A program made the translations under genes and the position numbers. The notes under the pieces were generated by a model that saw only the letters and a list, made by a program, of their open reading frames with translations, was not told the origin of the DNA and did not search any database. Below, one piece after another: positions 7,308 through 16,191 of a DNA stretch of 64,000 bases. The DNA comes from Peptococcaceae bacterium UBA4068 (GTDB taxonomy: Bacteria; Bacillota; Dehalobacteriia; UBA4068), in assembly GCA_002382665.1 (NCBI GenBank), contig DFZA01000016.1:1-64000 (forward strand), in the 5' to 3' direction. Position 1 is the first letter of the stretch; each line of letters starts with the position of its first letter.

Positions 7308-7322
7308 TAGTAATTATTACTA
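7308..7322 (+). promoter_or_regulatory. 7-1-7 palindrome, candidate PerR/Fur-family operator
   Basis: TAGTAAT-T-ATTACTA is a perfect 7-1-7 inverted repeat, the geometry of PerR and Fur boxes. It sits at the expected transcription start of the peroxide-defence gene, where a repressor would act. It differs in sequence from the two feo Fur boxes. Confidence 0.55.
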
Positions 7323-7351
7323 ATAATAATTAATTAATGGAGGTAATCAGT

Positions 7352-7894
7352 ATGACGAAATTTGTTTGCTCTGTTTGCGGTTATGTTTACGAAGGCGATC
7401 AGGCTCCAGAACATTGTCCTCAATGCAAGGCTCCTGCGTCGAAATTTAGCGTTCAAAAAGATTTGGGAGTCTATGCTGATGAACATAAGATCGGTATTGC
7501 CAGCGGCATTGATGATAGAGTGCTTGAAGGTTTACGGGCAAATTTCAATGGCGAATGCACCGAAGTTGGTATGTATTTGGCTATGAGCAGGCAAGCTGAT
7601 AGAGACGGTTATCCGGAAGTTGCTGAAGCATTCAAACGCTATGCTTTTGAGGAAGCCGATCATGCTGCGCGTTTTGCAGAATTACTTGGTGAATGCGTAT
7701 ATGCAGATACAAAGAAAAACCTAACATTACGCGCAGAGGCTGAACATGGCGCTTGCGCCGGTAAAAAAGAATTGGCAACGCTTGCCAAACAGCTTAACTA
7801 CGATGCTATCCATGATACGGTTCATGAGATGTGCAAAGACGAAGCGCGACATGGCAAGGGTTTTGCCGGTCTGTTAAAAAGATATTTTGGATAA
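7352..7894 (+). CDS. reverse rubrerythrin (peroxide-reducing)
   Basis: A 180-residue diiron peroxidase in which the rubredoxin-like Fe(Cys)4 domain comes first and the ferritin-like four-helix domain second, the reverse of classical rubrerythrin. The rubredoxin cysteines are CSVCGYVYEG (6 and 9) and CPQC (22 and 25). The diiron ligands are supplied by NGECTEVGMYL, FEEADHAARF, AEAEHG and KDEARHG, giving E-x-x-H pairs. In clostridia such proteins reduce H2O2 and O2 using NADH through partner flavoproteins, and they are strongly induced by oxygen. The ATG at 7352 is preferred because GGAGG lies 8 nt before it. A 7-1-7 palindrome at the promoter suggests peroxide control. Confidence 0.92.
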   Translation: MTKFVCSVCGYVYEGDQAPEHCPQCKAPASKFSVQKDLGVYADEHKIGIASGIDDRVLEGLRANFNGECTEVGMYLAMSRQADRDGYPEVAEAFKRYAFEEADHAARFAELLGECVYADTKKNLTLRAEAEHGACAGKKELATLAKQLNYDAIHDTVHEMCKDEARHGKGFAGLLKRYFG

Positions 7895-7899
7895 AATTA

Positions 7900-7932
7900 A
7901 ACCCTTGGTAAGAAATTACCAAGGGTTTTTTA
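7900..7932 (+). terminator. terminator of rubrerythrin
   Basis: Perfect 12-bp stem (7900-7911 with 7916-7927), GAAA loop and T run. The AlkD-like gene starts right after it, so some readthrough or an unseen promoter must supply that gene. Confidence 0.9.
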
Positions 7933-7943
7933 AAGGAGACAAT

Positions 7944-8633
7944 ATGCAGGAGCAAATAATAGCCAGATTAAAAAGCTTATCTGAACCTGAATATCAAAAA
8001 TTTAATCGCGGATTAATTCCAGGTGTTGATAATATTCTTGGTGTGCGTTCGCCATATCTACGCCAAATAGCCAGAGAAATTGCCAAATATGATTGGCGAA
8101 GTTATTTAGATGAGGCAGAAAATAACGACGACATTTATATGGAGCAGACGTTGATTCATGGAATAGTAATCGGTTTGATAAAGACAGATTTAACGGAAAT
8201 ATTAAAACATGTTTCAACTTTCCTTCCCAAAATCAACAACTGGGCTGTCTGTGATAGTTTTTGCTGTGGATTAAAAATTGCAGATAAATATCAGTCTGAA
8301 GTATGGGAGTTCTTACAGCCGATTTTTTCGGATAACCATGAATATTATCTGCGTTTTGGCGTGGTTATGATGTTAAGTCATTATATAAATGAAAATTATA
8401 TAGATAGAGTTTTAGCATCACTGGATTTAATTCATCATGACGGCTACTATCTGAAAATGGCAGTTGCCTGGGCAGTATCTGTTTGTTATATCAAATTTCC
8501 GACGCGAACATTAGAGTTTTTACAACATAACAGTCTTGATGATCTAACCTTTAATAAAGCACTACAGAAAATCTGCGAATCAAAAAGAATTGATTTGCAG
8601 ACCAAGGCTTTAATAAAAGATTTAAAACGCTAA
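7944..8633 (+). CDS. DNA alkylation repair protein (AlkD-like)
   Basis: A 229-residue all-helical HEAT-like repeat protein of the DNA alkylation repair family. It has the family start KFNRGLIPGVDNILGVRSPYLRQIAREI, the central NNWAVCDSFCCGLK and the repeated YYLRFGVVMMLSHYI / YYLKMAVAWAVSVCYI pattern. AlkD-type glycosylases excise bulky or cationic alkylated purines without base flipping. Several family members have lost activity, so the exact lesion is inferred. The AAAGGAG site 5 nt before the ATG at 7944 fixes the start. An upstream in-frame extension would run through the terminator and is unlikely. Confidence 0.85.
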   Translation: MQEQIIARLKSLSEPEYQKFNRGLIPGVDNILGVRSPYLRQIAREIAKYDWRSYLDEAENNDDIYMEQTLIHGIVIGLIKTDLTEILKHVSTFLPKINNWAVCDSFCCGLKIADKYQSEVWEFLQPIFSDNHEYYLRFGVVMMLSHYINENYIDRVLASLDLIHHDGYYLKMAVAWAVSVCYIKFPTRTLEFLQHNSLDDLTFNKALQKICESKRIDLQTKALIKDLKR

Positions 8634-8660
8634 CAGAGACTTTTTAAAAAAACGAATTAA

Positions 8661-8706
8661 TAATATGCCTATGCATTTAACATATACAGGCATATTATTT
8701 TTTTTC
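8661..8706 (+). terminator. terminator after the AlkD-like gene
   Basis: TAATATGCCT pairs with AGGCATATTA (10 bp) and is followed by a run of nine T residues. Confidence 0.8.
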
Positions 8707-8762
8707 ATGGCAACAATAAAATTGCAGCTTGCAATATATTTTAATGATAAAGAGTATATCCA

Positions 8763-11321
8763 GTGATTAAGTTTATTAAAAACAAAACAATACCCAACGA
8801 TACTTTAGCTTACATCACCTTGATATTACTTGCGTTGATAATGATTGCGATAATCCATAAAGACGGTTTTTTGTACGGATCAACAACCGACTGGATTTCT
8901 CAAATCAGTGTCTTTCCTGATTATTTCCGACAAAAATTTTATGAGACAGGAAATTTGTTACCTGATTTTGTACTGAATATAGGTGCTGGTCAAAATATCT
9001 ATTACTTCTCTTATTATGGTCTGTTAAATCCTATCATCCTCATCTCATATCTGCTGCCATCAATATCAATGACAGTCTATATTCAGGCTGCGAGTATCAT
9101 TATCGTCATTATTAGCGCATGCTTATGCTATCATTGGCTAAGATATTTAGGATTCTCATGCTCAATTTCATTGATTGCTTCGGTTTGTTTTCTATTTGCA
9201 GGACCGATTATATATCAATCTCATAAACAAATTATGTTTGTAAATTACTTCCCGTTTTTGTTTATGGGATTAATTGGAGTGGATCAATACTATAAAACTC
9301 AAAGGAAATTGCTATTTGTTTTATGCGTATTCCTTTGTATAATGACAAGCTATTTTTACAGTATTGGTTGCATTCTAACATTGTTTATATATTTCGGATA
9401 TCGGTATATTGAGATAAAACAAGGTATTAATATACGCTTTTTGCTACGTGAGCTGTTACCACTACTTAAAGGAGTAGCAATCGCTGTTCTGATGTCATCA
9501 GTGCTTTGGCTTCCGACCATTTATGTGATTCTGAGCGGGAGGAGCGTGGATAGCGATTTTTTATCAACATTTATTTCGTCTTTTATACCAAGCTGTATTT
9601 TTACATTGGAAGCGCTGTTATACAACAGTTATTCACTAGGATTAACTGGCATTTCTTTGCTAGCATTGATTATAGTATTATTTAGCAGGGAAAAAAGTGA
9701 AAAGACTCTTTCATTAATATTGATATTGCTATTGATTTTTCCCGTATTTTCATATTTGCTAAACGGTACTCTTTATGTACGGTCAAAGTCATTGATACCT
9801 TTCTTACCTCTCTATATTATTATTATTGCAATCTTTCTGACGAAGCTAGTCCAGGTTATAAAAAATAACAGCACAATAAACTATCGTATTAAGCGTACGG
9901 TTGTACCAATACTGTTTATTTTAATAACATGCGTTTCCGGTATAATTTGTCTGATTGTAAACATAGGTTTCTATCATTTAACCGATTTTGACATTCAAGG
10001 TACTGGTATAACAGCACAAGTTCAAGAGATTTTGCAACTAACCGGCGATGAGCTTGTTTCAAATGCAGATTACTCAGATATCTACAGTTCGGACAAAATC
10101 AGGCTGATACTGGATGTATTACAAGACGACACATCTTTCTATCGCATCAACGACCTTTCAAAAAGCGGTTTGACATGTAATCAAGTATATGATGATATAT
10201 ATTTTCAGACTTCCATATACTCTTCAACCTACAATATTGATTACAATAAGTTTTATTTTGATATATTATATAATCCAATTTCTATTAGAAACCGATTGAA
10301 TTGTTCTTCGTCAAATAACATTTTCTTTCAAAATTATATGAACGTAAAATATATCGTTGCCAAAAACAATCAGAGCATACCGGCAGGCTATTACCAAGTT
10401 GGACAAAAAGGCGAATATCTGCTATATGAAAACGATAACACGATGCCGTTAGCATTTGCTTTAAGCCAGACTATAAGCCTTGAAGACTTTGAAAAACTCG
10501 TATTTCCTTACAATACAGAGTCTTTGTTTGAAAGTATAATAATTAATGAAGATAAAACTGATGATTACAATAATTTATTAAATTCTCAAATCAAAAAAAT
10601 TGATATTAATAATAGCGCAATTTCAACAATAAATCAGAAAAACCTAACTATAGATAATGAAAATGGACATTTTCTTATTGAAGCGGGGTTAAATGCATCA
10701 CTGGAAATTCCTCTGAGTATAGATTTGAATAAAGTAATTCTGTTCATTAGATGTGATATATCTAATGCAGAAAACCAAAACGATCTAGATACTTTCATTT
10801 CTATTAACGGAATAAAAAACAAGCTGTCAAACAAATCGGCGTATTATCAAAACTATAACAATAGTTTTGAGTATATAATTTCGTCAAACAAATCAATTAA
10901 TAGCCTGATAATAAATCTTTCATCAGGTAAATATGAAGTCTTTAATATCGAAGCATATTCCATCCCTGTATCAACTTTAGAAGAGAACCTTAATAAAATT
11001 GATCCGTTTATTGTTAATTCGAAAGAAACCGCAGACAATAAGATAACGGGAAATATTCAGGTTACAAATGATGGATATTTAGCTACAACGTTACCCTACG
11101 ACAAAGGATTTTCTATTACAGTTGACGGTGTACCTCAAAACTATCAAAAAGTAAATACGGCTTTTGTCGGCTTTCCGATAGAAAAGGGTTACCATCATAT
11201 AGTCATCGAATTTCACGCACCATTTAAAAAAGTGGGAATTGCTTTATCTCTGATTGGATTAATACTGTTTTTTTTAAACATAATTATCGACAAAAAGCGA
11301 AAAATATCAGTAATAAATTAA
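8763..11321 (+). CDS. YfhO family membrane protein (GT-C type glycosyltransferase)
   Basis: An 852-residue polytopic protein. About 12 hydrophobic helices in the first 400 residues precede a large extracytoplasmic C-terminal domain with one final helix near residues 820-845 and a KKRK tail. YfhO proteins have a GT-C-like fold and glycosylate lipoteichoic acid or related wall polymers outside the membrane, using sugar donors on undecaprenyl phosphate. The downstream GtrA flippase-like and GT2 genes are exactly the partners needed to make and deliver such donors. The GTG start at 8763 has only a weak upstream ribosome-binding site. Its C-terminal 60 residues and the PVFSYLLNGTLYVR segment are repeated in the gene fragments just downstream. 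Confidence 0.85.
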   Translation: MIKFIKNKTIPNDTLAYITLILLALIMIAIIHKDGFLYGSTTDWISQISVFPDYFRQKFYETGNLLPDFVLNIGAGQNIYYFSYYGLLNPIILISYLLPSISMTVYIQAASIIIVIISACLCYHWLRYLGFSCSISLIASVCFLFAGPIIYQSHKQIMFVNYFPFLFMGLIGVDQYYKTQRKLLFVLCVFLCIMTSYFYSIGCILTLFIYFGYRYIEIKQGINIRFLLRELLPLLKGVAIAVLMSSVLWLPTIYVILSGRSVDSDFLSTFISSFIPSCIFTLEALLYNSYSLGLTGISLLALIIVLFSREKSEKTLSLILILLLIFPVFSYLLNGTLYVRSKSLIPFLPLYIIIIAIFLTKLVQVIKNNSTINYRIKRTVVPILFILITCVSGIICLIVNIGFYHLTDFDIQGTGITAQVQEILQLTGDELVSNADYSDIYSSDKIRLILDVLQDDTSFYRINDLSKSGLTCNQVYDDIYFQTSIYSSTYNIDYNKFYFDILYNPISIRNRLNCSSSNNIFFQNYMNVKYIVAKNNQSIPAGYYQVGQKGEYLLYENDNTMPLAFALSQTISLEDFEKLVFPYNTESLFESIIINEDKTDDYNNLLNSQIKKIDINNSAISTINQKNLTIDNENGHFLIEAGLNASLEIPLSIDLNKVILFIRCDISNAENQNDLDTFISINGIKNKLSNKSAYYQNYNNSFEYIISSNKSINSLIINLSSGKYEVFNIEAYSIPVSTLEENLNKIDPFIVNSKETADNKITGNIQVTNDGYLATTLPYDKGFSITVDGVPQNYQKVNTAFVGFPIEKGYHHIVIEFHAPFKKVGIALSLIGLILFFLNIIIDKKRKISVIN

Positions 11322-11341
11322 ATATAGTATTAAGATAAGTT

Positions 11342-11929
11342 ATGGATATAGTGTTTAGAAATTTAATTTTAAAATATAAAGAAATTATTTACTATCTAAT
11401 ATTTGGTGTATTAACTACATGAGCTGATACTTATTGACGACGGAAGTACTGACAGTACTATTTCTATATTTAAGAACTTTTCGCATACGTCCTTAATACC
11501 CCTAACATTATATTTTTTCCAATCCTTATACTACAGCAGTTATTCCTTAGGTTTGCTGAGTATTGCATTGGTATCTTTGATAACAATCTTGATCATTGGA
11601 AGAAAAAGTGATAAAATTATTTCAATTATATTAATAATATTGCTTGTTATCCCGGTATTTTCTTATCTTCTGAATGGTGCTCTCTATGTGCGCCCCAAAC
11701 CGCTGATTCCATTGTTACCCCTCTTTATTGTTATTATTGCTATTTTCCTACTTATCAAAAAGTCAATACGGCTTTTGTGGGTTTTCCGATTACCAAGGGA
11801 GATCATCGCATTGTTATCATATACAACGCGCCTTATAAAAAAGCCGCTATAGTATTTACAATAATTGGTTTCACACTATTTGTATTAAATATAATTTTCG
11901 ATTGTAAACGGGAAAAATCAGATGGATAA
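11342..11929 (+). pseudogene. mosaic of gtrA, GT2 and yfhO fragments (collapsed second copy)
   Basis: Four gene pieces lie head to tail. 11342-11422 encodes a GtrA start (KYKEIIYYLIFGVLTT then stop). About 11421-11480 encodes a GT2 piece, ELILIDDGSTDSTISIFK. About 11490-11755 encodes a YfhO transmembrane block, including PVFSYLLNGALYVRPKPLIP. From about 11756, in another frame, comes a YfhO C-terminus (KVNTAFVGFPITKGDHRIVI and onward), ending at 11929 eight bases inside gtrA. Each piece matches the intact neighbour closely but not identically. The simplest history is a tandem duplicate of the yfhO-gtrA-GT2 set whose middle lost DNA in at least three deletions. No functional protein is expected. 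Confidence 0.8.
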
Positions 11930-12380
11930 AAAAGATACTAAGAAAAAGATAACAATATTAGATAAGATAAAAAAGTATCTTAAATATAAGGAGATAAGAA
12001 ATTATCTCATTTTCGGTGTTTTAACAACTGCCGTAAACTGGATTGTTTTCCAACTCGTCAATGCTGTCTTTATGCAGCATTGGAGTTACGCAAACGTAAT
12101 TGCTTGGATAGTTGCAGTTTTGTTTGCTTATATAACGAACAGAAAATATGTATTTAACTCTCAAAGCCGGAATATTTTGAAAGAATTGTTTATGTTTGTA
12201 CAATTTCGTATATATTCGTTACTGCTTGAAATGTTAATCATGTATGTCTTTATCGAAATTCTCTTGTTAACGCCATTTACGGCAAAAGTCATCGCCGCCG
12301 TTGTTGTGGTAATTGCCAATTATGTATTCAGTAAAGCAATAGTATTTAAAGAAAGCAGGTCCGTCCATGGATCTAATTAG
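11922..12380 (+). CDS. GtrA family membrane protein
   Basis: A 152-residue protein with a basic N-terminus and four transmembrane helices (about residues 31-50, 55-72, 90-110, 118-138). It has the GtrA landmarks NYLIFGVLTTAVNWIVF, AYITNRKYVF and a C-terminal FSKAIVF. GtrA proteins are thought to flip or position polyprenyl-phosphate sugars across the membrane. The gene starts inside the end of the YfhO fragment and overlaps the GT2 gene by 14 nt. This supports a donor-supply pair with the GT2, serving the YfhO transferase upstream. The ribosome-binding site is weak, as expected for a gene once coupled to an upstream yfhO. Confidence 0.88.
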   Translation: MDKKDTKKKITILDKIKKYLKYKEIRNYLIFGVLTTAVNWIVFQLVNAVFMQHWSYANVIAWIVAVLFAYITNRKYVFNSQSRNILKELFMFVQFRIYSLLLEMLIMYVFIEILLLTPFTAKVIAAVVVVIANYVFSKAIVFKESRSVHGSN

Positions 12381-13302
12381 TATTGTAATACCTTACTATA
12401 ATGAAGAAGCATCGCTGCCGTTAATTTACATTGAGATTGTCAAAGTTTTAGATAATATCGAAAATATTAACTACGAATTAATATTTGTTGATGACGGTAG
12501 CTACGATAACAGCTTGTCAATTATAAAAAAATATTCAATTTCTGATACAAAATTAAAATATATATCATTTTCCAGAAATTTTGGCAAGGAGGCGGCAATG
12601 TTCGCCGGGCTGCGGGAAGCTACTGGTGATTATGTGGTTATTATGGATGCGGATTTGCAGCATCCGCCGGAACTATTGCCGGAAATGTATCAGGCTGTAA
12701 AATCTGATAATGTAGATTGTGCCTGTGCGGTTCGATCAGACCGCTCCGGTGAGTCTAAGTTGAGAAACTTTTTAACAAAGAAATTCTATTCCGTAATAAA
12801 TAAAACATCAAAGACAAAATCAAATGATGGAGCAGGGGATTATCGAATGATGTCCCGCAAAATGGTTGATTCCATACTCTCATTCAAGGAATATAACAGA
12901 TATTCAAAAGGTTTATTTGCTTTTGTCGGGTTTGAAACGAAATGGATACCCTATCATAATGCGCCACGGATAGCAGGGAAGACAAAGTGGTCTTATGATT
13001 CACTTTTCAGATATGCCATAGATGGAATATTATCCTTCTCATCTGCGCCGCTTGAACTGGCGTCATATTGCGGTGTTATTATATTCATAATAGCCATTAT
13101 CATGGCTATATATACGGCAGTTAAGACATTGATTTTTGGAAATCCTACAAGCGGTTGGACAACCCTTGTTTGCATCATACTTTTTATCGGTGGATTACAA
13201 ATGCTATTTCTTGGCATTATCGGACAGTATTTATCTAAAACCTATATGGAAGTAAAACAAAGACCGATCTACATTGTTAAGGATACTAATATCAGACCAT
13301 AA
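12367..13302 (+). CDS. family 2 glycosyltransferase (polyprenyl-phosphate sugar synthase type)
   Basis: A 311-residue membrane-anchored GT-A enzyme. SIVIPYYNEE at the N-terminus, FVDDGSYDNS, the metal-binding DADLQHPPE (D-x-D) and a conserved R-x-x-x-K/W region (GKTKWSYDSLFRYAIDG) identify the DPM1/GtrB/YkcC-like group, which transfers a hexose from a nucleotide sugar to undecaprenyl phosphate. Two C-terminal transmembrane helices (about residues 235-257 and 267-289) anchor it. It overlaps gtrA by 14 nt. Together with gtrA and yfhO it forms a wall-polymer or lipid glycosylation module. The sugar cannot be told from sequence. Confidence 0.9.
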   Translation: MDLISIVIPYYNEEASLPLIYIEIVKVLDNIENINYELIFVDDGSYDNSLSIIKKYSISDTKLKYISFSRNFGKEAAMFAGLREATGDYVVIMDADLQHPPELLPEMYQAVKSDNVDCACAVRSDRSGESKLRNFLTKKFYSVINKTSKTKSNDGAGDYRMMSRKMVDSILSFKEYNRYSKGLFAFVGFETKWIPYHNAPRIAGKTKWSYDSLFRYAIDGILSFSSAPLELASYCGVIIFIIAIIMAIYTAVKTLIFGNPTSGWTTLVCIILFIGGLQMLFLGIIGQYLSKTYMEVKQRPIYIVKDTNIRP

Positions 13303-13313
13303 AAAGCATAAAT

Positions 13314-13349
13314 AAAACGCTGTGCAGGTAAACTGCACAGCGTTTTTTT
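13314..13349. terminator. bidirectional terminator between GT2 and nfo
   Basis: AAAACGCTGTGCAG pairs perfectly with CTGCACAGCGTTTT around a 5-nt loop, followed by T residues. On the minus strand it can also end the typA-nfo transcript. Confidence 0.9.
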
Positions 13350-13367
13350 GTAGTATATAGTAGTTAA

Positions 13368-14201
13368 TTATTCTGATCTTAAACTCTTTAACAACTTAAT
13401 TTCCTCGGCATAACCATCTATGTCATTAGGCGTTTCCAAACAAAAAGGCAAACCTCGCAGCGCTGGGTGATTGATAATGCCTGTTATACCTTCAATACCA
13501 ATTTCACCTTCGCCTATTTTTGCATGGCGGTCTTTATGGCTACCGAGTGGATTTTTGCTGTCATTTAAGTGAATAGCCTTGAGACGGTCAATACCGATTA
13601 TTTCATCGAATTCTGTTAATACACCGTCAAGATTATTGACAATATCATAACCGCTGTCCCAAACATGACAAGTGTCGAGGCAGATGCCAAGCTTTTCATC
13701 GAAATCAACTTGATCAATAATTCTATGAAGTTGCTCAAAATTTCCACCGACTTCCGACCCTTTACCTGACAAAGTCTCCAGCAACACAGTTGTGGTTTGA
13801 TCTGCCTTCAATACTTTGTTGAGCGTTTCGGCAATTTGGCTGATACCGATATCGATACCTTGATTAACATGAAAACCGGGATGGAAATTATAATAATTAC
13901 CTGGCGTCATTTCCATCCTGGCTAGATCATCGGCAATGATCTCGGAAGTAAACTGGCGCAAATGATGTTCGGCGGCGCAGGCATTAAGCGTATATGGTGC
14001 GTGGGCAATTAAGTAGGAAACATTAGCTTGACCGATCAAATCCAAAAATGCGCTAACATCCTGCGGATCAATCTCTTTTGCTTTGGCTCCACGGGGATTG
14101 CGGGTAAAATACTGACAAGTATTTGCGCCGATCTCCAGCATTTGCCGTCCCATCGCCAAAAATCCGGCTGATGATGATTGATGGCAACCGATAATAAACA
14201 T
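13368..14201 (-). CDS. nfo: endonuclease IV
   Basis: A 277-residue class II AP endonuclease that cleaves the DNA backbone 5' of abasic sites and removes blocked 3' ends. The three-zinc site motifs are all visible: AHAPYTLN, NFHPGFH, LLETLSGKGSEVG, the signature GICLDTCHVWDSGYD, HLNDSKNPLGSHKDRH and IGEGEIG near the C-terminus, then FCLETP. Length is normal. It lies 9 nt after typA on the same strand and is probably co-transcribed with it. An AlkD-like glycosylase gene lies 6 kb away but is not operon-linked. Confidence 0.96.
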   Translation of the reverse strand: MFIIGCHQSSSAGFLAMGRQMLEIGANTCQYFTRNPRGAKAKEIDPQDVSAFLDLIGQANVSYLIAHAPYTLNACAAEHHLRQFTSEIIADDLARMEMTPGNYYNFHPGFHVNQGIDIGISQIAETLNKVLKADQTTTVLLETLSGKGSEVGGNFEQLHRIIDQVDFDEKLGICLDTCHVWDSGYDIVNNLDGVLTEFDEIIGIDRLKAIHLNDSKNPLGSHKDRHAKIGEGEIGIEGITGIINHPALRGLPFCLETPNDIDGYAEEIKLLKSLRSE

Positions 14202-14210
14202 ACTTACTCC

Positions 14211-16031
14211 TTATTTCTTATATGAAGCTTGCTTGAGCCGCAAATTAGTGCTGAGCACACGTTTGCGTAGACGCAGGTTTTGTGGTGTTACTTCCATCAA
14301 TTCGTCATCGGCGAGAAACTCCAAGCACTGTTCAAGAGACATCTTTTTAGGCGGAATTAAACGCAGGGTTTCGTCACTGCCAGATGCGCGCATATTGCTG
14401 ACCTGTTTCTTTTTACAGACATTAACGGCGATATCCTCGTTTTTGGGATTCTGCCCTACGATCATACCTTCATAAACAGCAGTTCCCGGTTCAATAAACA
14501 GCATTCCGCGTTCCTGAGCATTATATAGACCATAAGTTACAGCAGTGCCGGTTTCGAAGGCTGTCAGAGCGCCATATTCGCGGCGATTAATATCCCCCTT
14601 ATATTCCTGATATTCATAAAATACAGAGCCCATAATACCTTCGCCCTTGGTATCGGTCAAAAATTCATTGCGATAGCCAAAAAGGCTGCGCGAGGGAATA
14701 ACAAACTCTGCCTTGATCCTTTTTCCTGCAGGCGTCATGGAAATCAAAACACCTTTACGTTCGCCCATTTTTTCCATAACGTGCCCCAGATACTCTTCCG
14801 GAACATCTATATGCAACCGTTCTGTAGGCTCATATTTATGGCCATTTTTTTCATGAATAATCACTTTCGGTGGGGAAACGGCAAACTCATAGCCTTGCCG
14901 TCTCATTGTTTCTATTAATATTGAAAGATGCATTTCACCACGTCCCAAAACACTGAAACAATCGGGTGAATCGGTATCTAATACTTTGAGCGATACATCT
15001 TTGAGTAATTCGCGATACAAACGGTCTCTTAAATGGCGGGAAGTGACATATTTACCCTCACGTCCGGCAAAGGGACTGTCATTAACAGAAAATAGCATCT
15101 CCATTGTCGGTTCGCCTACTTTAACAAACGGCAGGGGATTGATATGCTCGGTATCGCAGAGTGTCTGACCAATATTAATATTATCAATACCGGAAAAGCA
15201 AATAATATCTCCGGCAGATGCTTGTTCGACAGCACGACGTTGTAAACCCTCAATACTGAATAATGATGAAATACGGTGGATTTTTGGTCCATCATCGCTA
15301 TCGTAACTGGTAACAGCTACATCTCTATTAGCATAAATTATACCGTTTTCGATACGGCCGATACCCATACGGCCGGTATAATCGTTGTAATCCACTGCTG
15401 AAACCAGTAGTTGCAGCGGCTGGTCAGGATCTCCTTCCGCAGGGGGAATATGCTCAACAATCATGTCAAACAAAGGTTCTAAATCATCACCCAGATGATT
15501 CGGGTCAAGTGAGGCAATTCCTTGACGTGCGGAACAGTAAATTATCGGGCTATCCAATTGTGTTTCAGATGCAGATAGCTCGGTTAATAAACCTAGAACT
15601 TCCAGCGCCACATCTTCGCTGCGAGCGTCGGGGCGATCTGTTTTGTTAATGACAATAATAATTTTATGGTTAAGCTCCATGGCTTTTTGCAATACGAAAC
15701 GGGTTTGCGGCATCGGCCCTTCAAAAGAATCGACAAGCAGCAAAACGCCATTAACCATTTTTAAAACCCGCTCAACCTCGCCGGAAAAATCGGCGTGTCC
15801 TGGGGTATCAACAATATTAATTTTGGTATCATGCCAAAAAATCGAAGTGTTTTTGGCAAGAATGGTAATTCCTCTTTCGCGCTCCAGGGCGTTATTGTCC
15901 ATAATGCGATCTTCAACCACCTGATTAGCGCGAAATGTACCGCATTGTTTGAGCATTTGGTCAACGAGTGTAGTTTTACCGTGATCAACGTGAGCGATGA
16001 TAGCAATGTTACGAATATTTGTGATTTGCAA
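14211..16031 (-). CDS. typA: translational GTPase TypA/BipA
   Basis: A 606-residue ribosome-associated GTPase of the EF-G family, important for ribosome assembly and stress adaptation. The G domain has AHVDHGKTT, the switch region RGITI, DTPGHADF and NKTD. It is followed by the EF-G-like beta-barrel, two alpha/beta domains (GRGEMHLSILIETMRRQG) and the family-specific C-terminal domain with SLFGYRNEFLTDTKGEG. It is complete. An AAGGAG-like site lies upstream of the ATG. The gene heads the minus-strand operon with nfo and is divergent from sigG. Confidence 0.97.
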   Translation of the reverse strand: MQITNIRNIAIIAHVDHGKTTLVDQMLKQCGTFRANQVVEDRIMDNNALERERGITILAKNTSIFWHDTKINIVDTPGHADFSGEVERVLKMVNGVLLLVDSFEGPMPQTRFVLQKAMELNHKIIIVINKTDRPDARSEDVALEVLGLLTELSASETQLDSPIIYCSARQGIASLDPNHLGDDLEPLFDMIVEHIPPAEGDPDQPLQLLVSAVDYNDYTGRMGIGRIENGIIYANRDVAVTSYDSDDGPKIHRISSLFSIEGLQRRAVEQASAGDIICFSGIDNINIGQTLCDTEHINPLPFVKVGEPTMEMLFSVNDSPFAGREGKYVTSRHLRDRLYRELLKDVSLKVLDTDSPDCFSVLGRGEMHLSILIETMRRQGYEFAVSPPKVIIHEKNGHKYEPTERLHIDVPEEYLGHVMEKMGERKGVLISMTPAGKRIKAEFVIPSRSLFGYRNEFLTDTKGEGIMGSVFYEYQEYKGDINRREYGALTAFETGTAVTYGLYNAQERGMLFIEPGTAVYEGMIVGQNPKNEDIAVNVCKKKQVSNMRASGSDETLRLIPPKKMSLEQCLEFLADDELMEVTPQNLRLRKRVLSTNLRLKQASYKK

Positions 16032-16077
16032 ATTAAATCTCCTTGTATATAATCCGATTTTATAGAAACACCGTCTT

Positions 16078-16106
16078 ATTCTATCACTATATTATTTGTA
16101 TCGCAA
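16078..16106 (-). promoter_or_regulatory. sigma-A-type promoter of typA
   Basis: Reading the minus strand, TTGCGA (16101-16106) and TAGAAT (16078-16083) are separated by 17 bp. An overlapping alternative, TTGCAT-16-TATAGT, also exists. Confidence 0.6.
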
Positions 16107-16125
16107 TATGCAATTACTATACAAG

Positions 16126-16155
16126 GTATATTTTATTTCCAACGGGGCAATAATT
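16126..16155 (+). promoter_or_regulatory. candidate sigma-F promoter of sigG
   Basis: GTATA at 16126-16130, a 15-bp spacer and GGCAATAATT at 16146-16155 fit the Bacillus sigma-F pattern (GYATA, then GGnnAnAnT). In Bacillus sigG is transcribed by sigma-F in the forespore, so position and identity agree. Distance to the start codon is about 37 bp. Confidence 0.6.
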
Positions 16156-16191
16156 TAAGCATAATCGCCAACTATTCCGGAGGAAAATACT

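Noticed and set aside
11553..11852. Stand-alone 99-residue membrane protein
   Set aside because: Its sequence is an internal YfhO block followed by frameshifted YfhO C-terminus, so it is part of the collapsed duplicate and not an independent gene.
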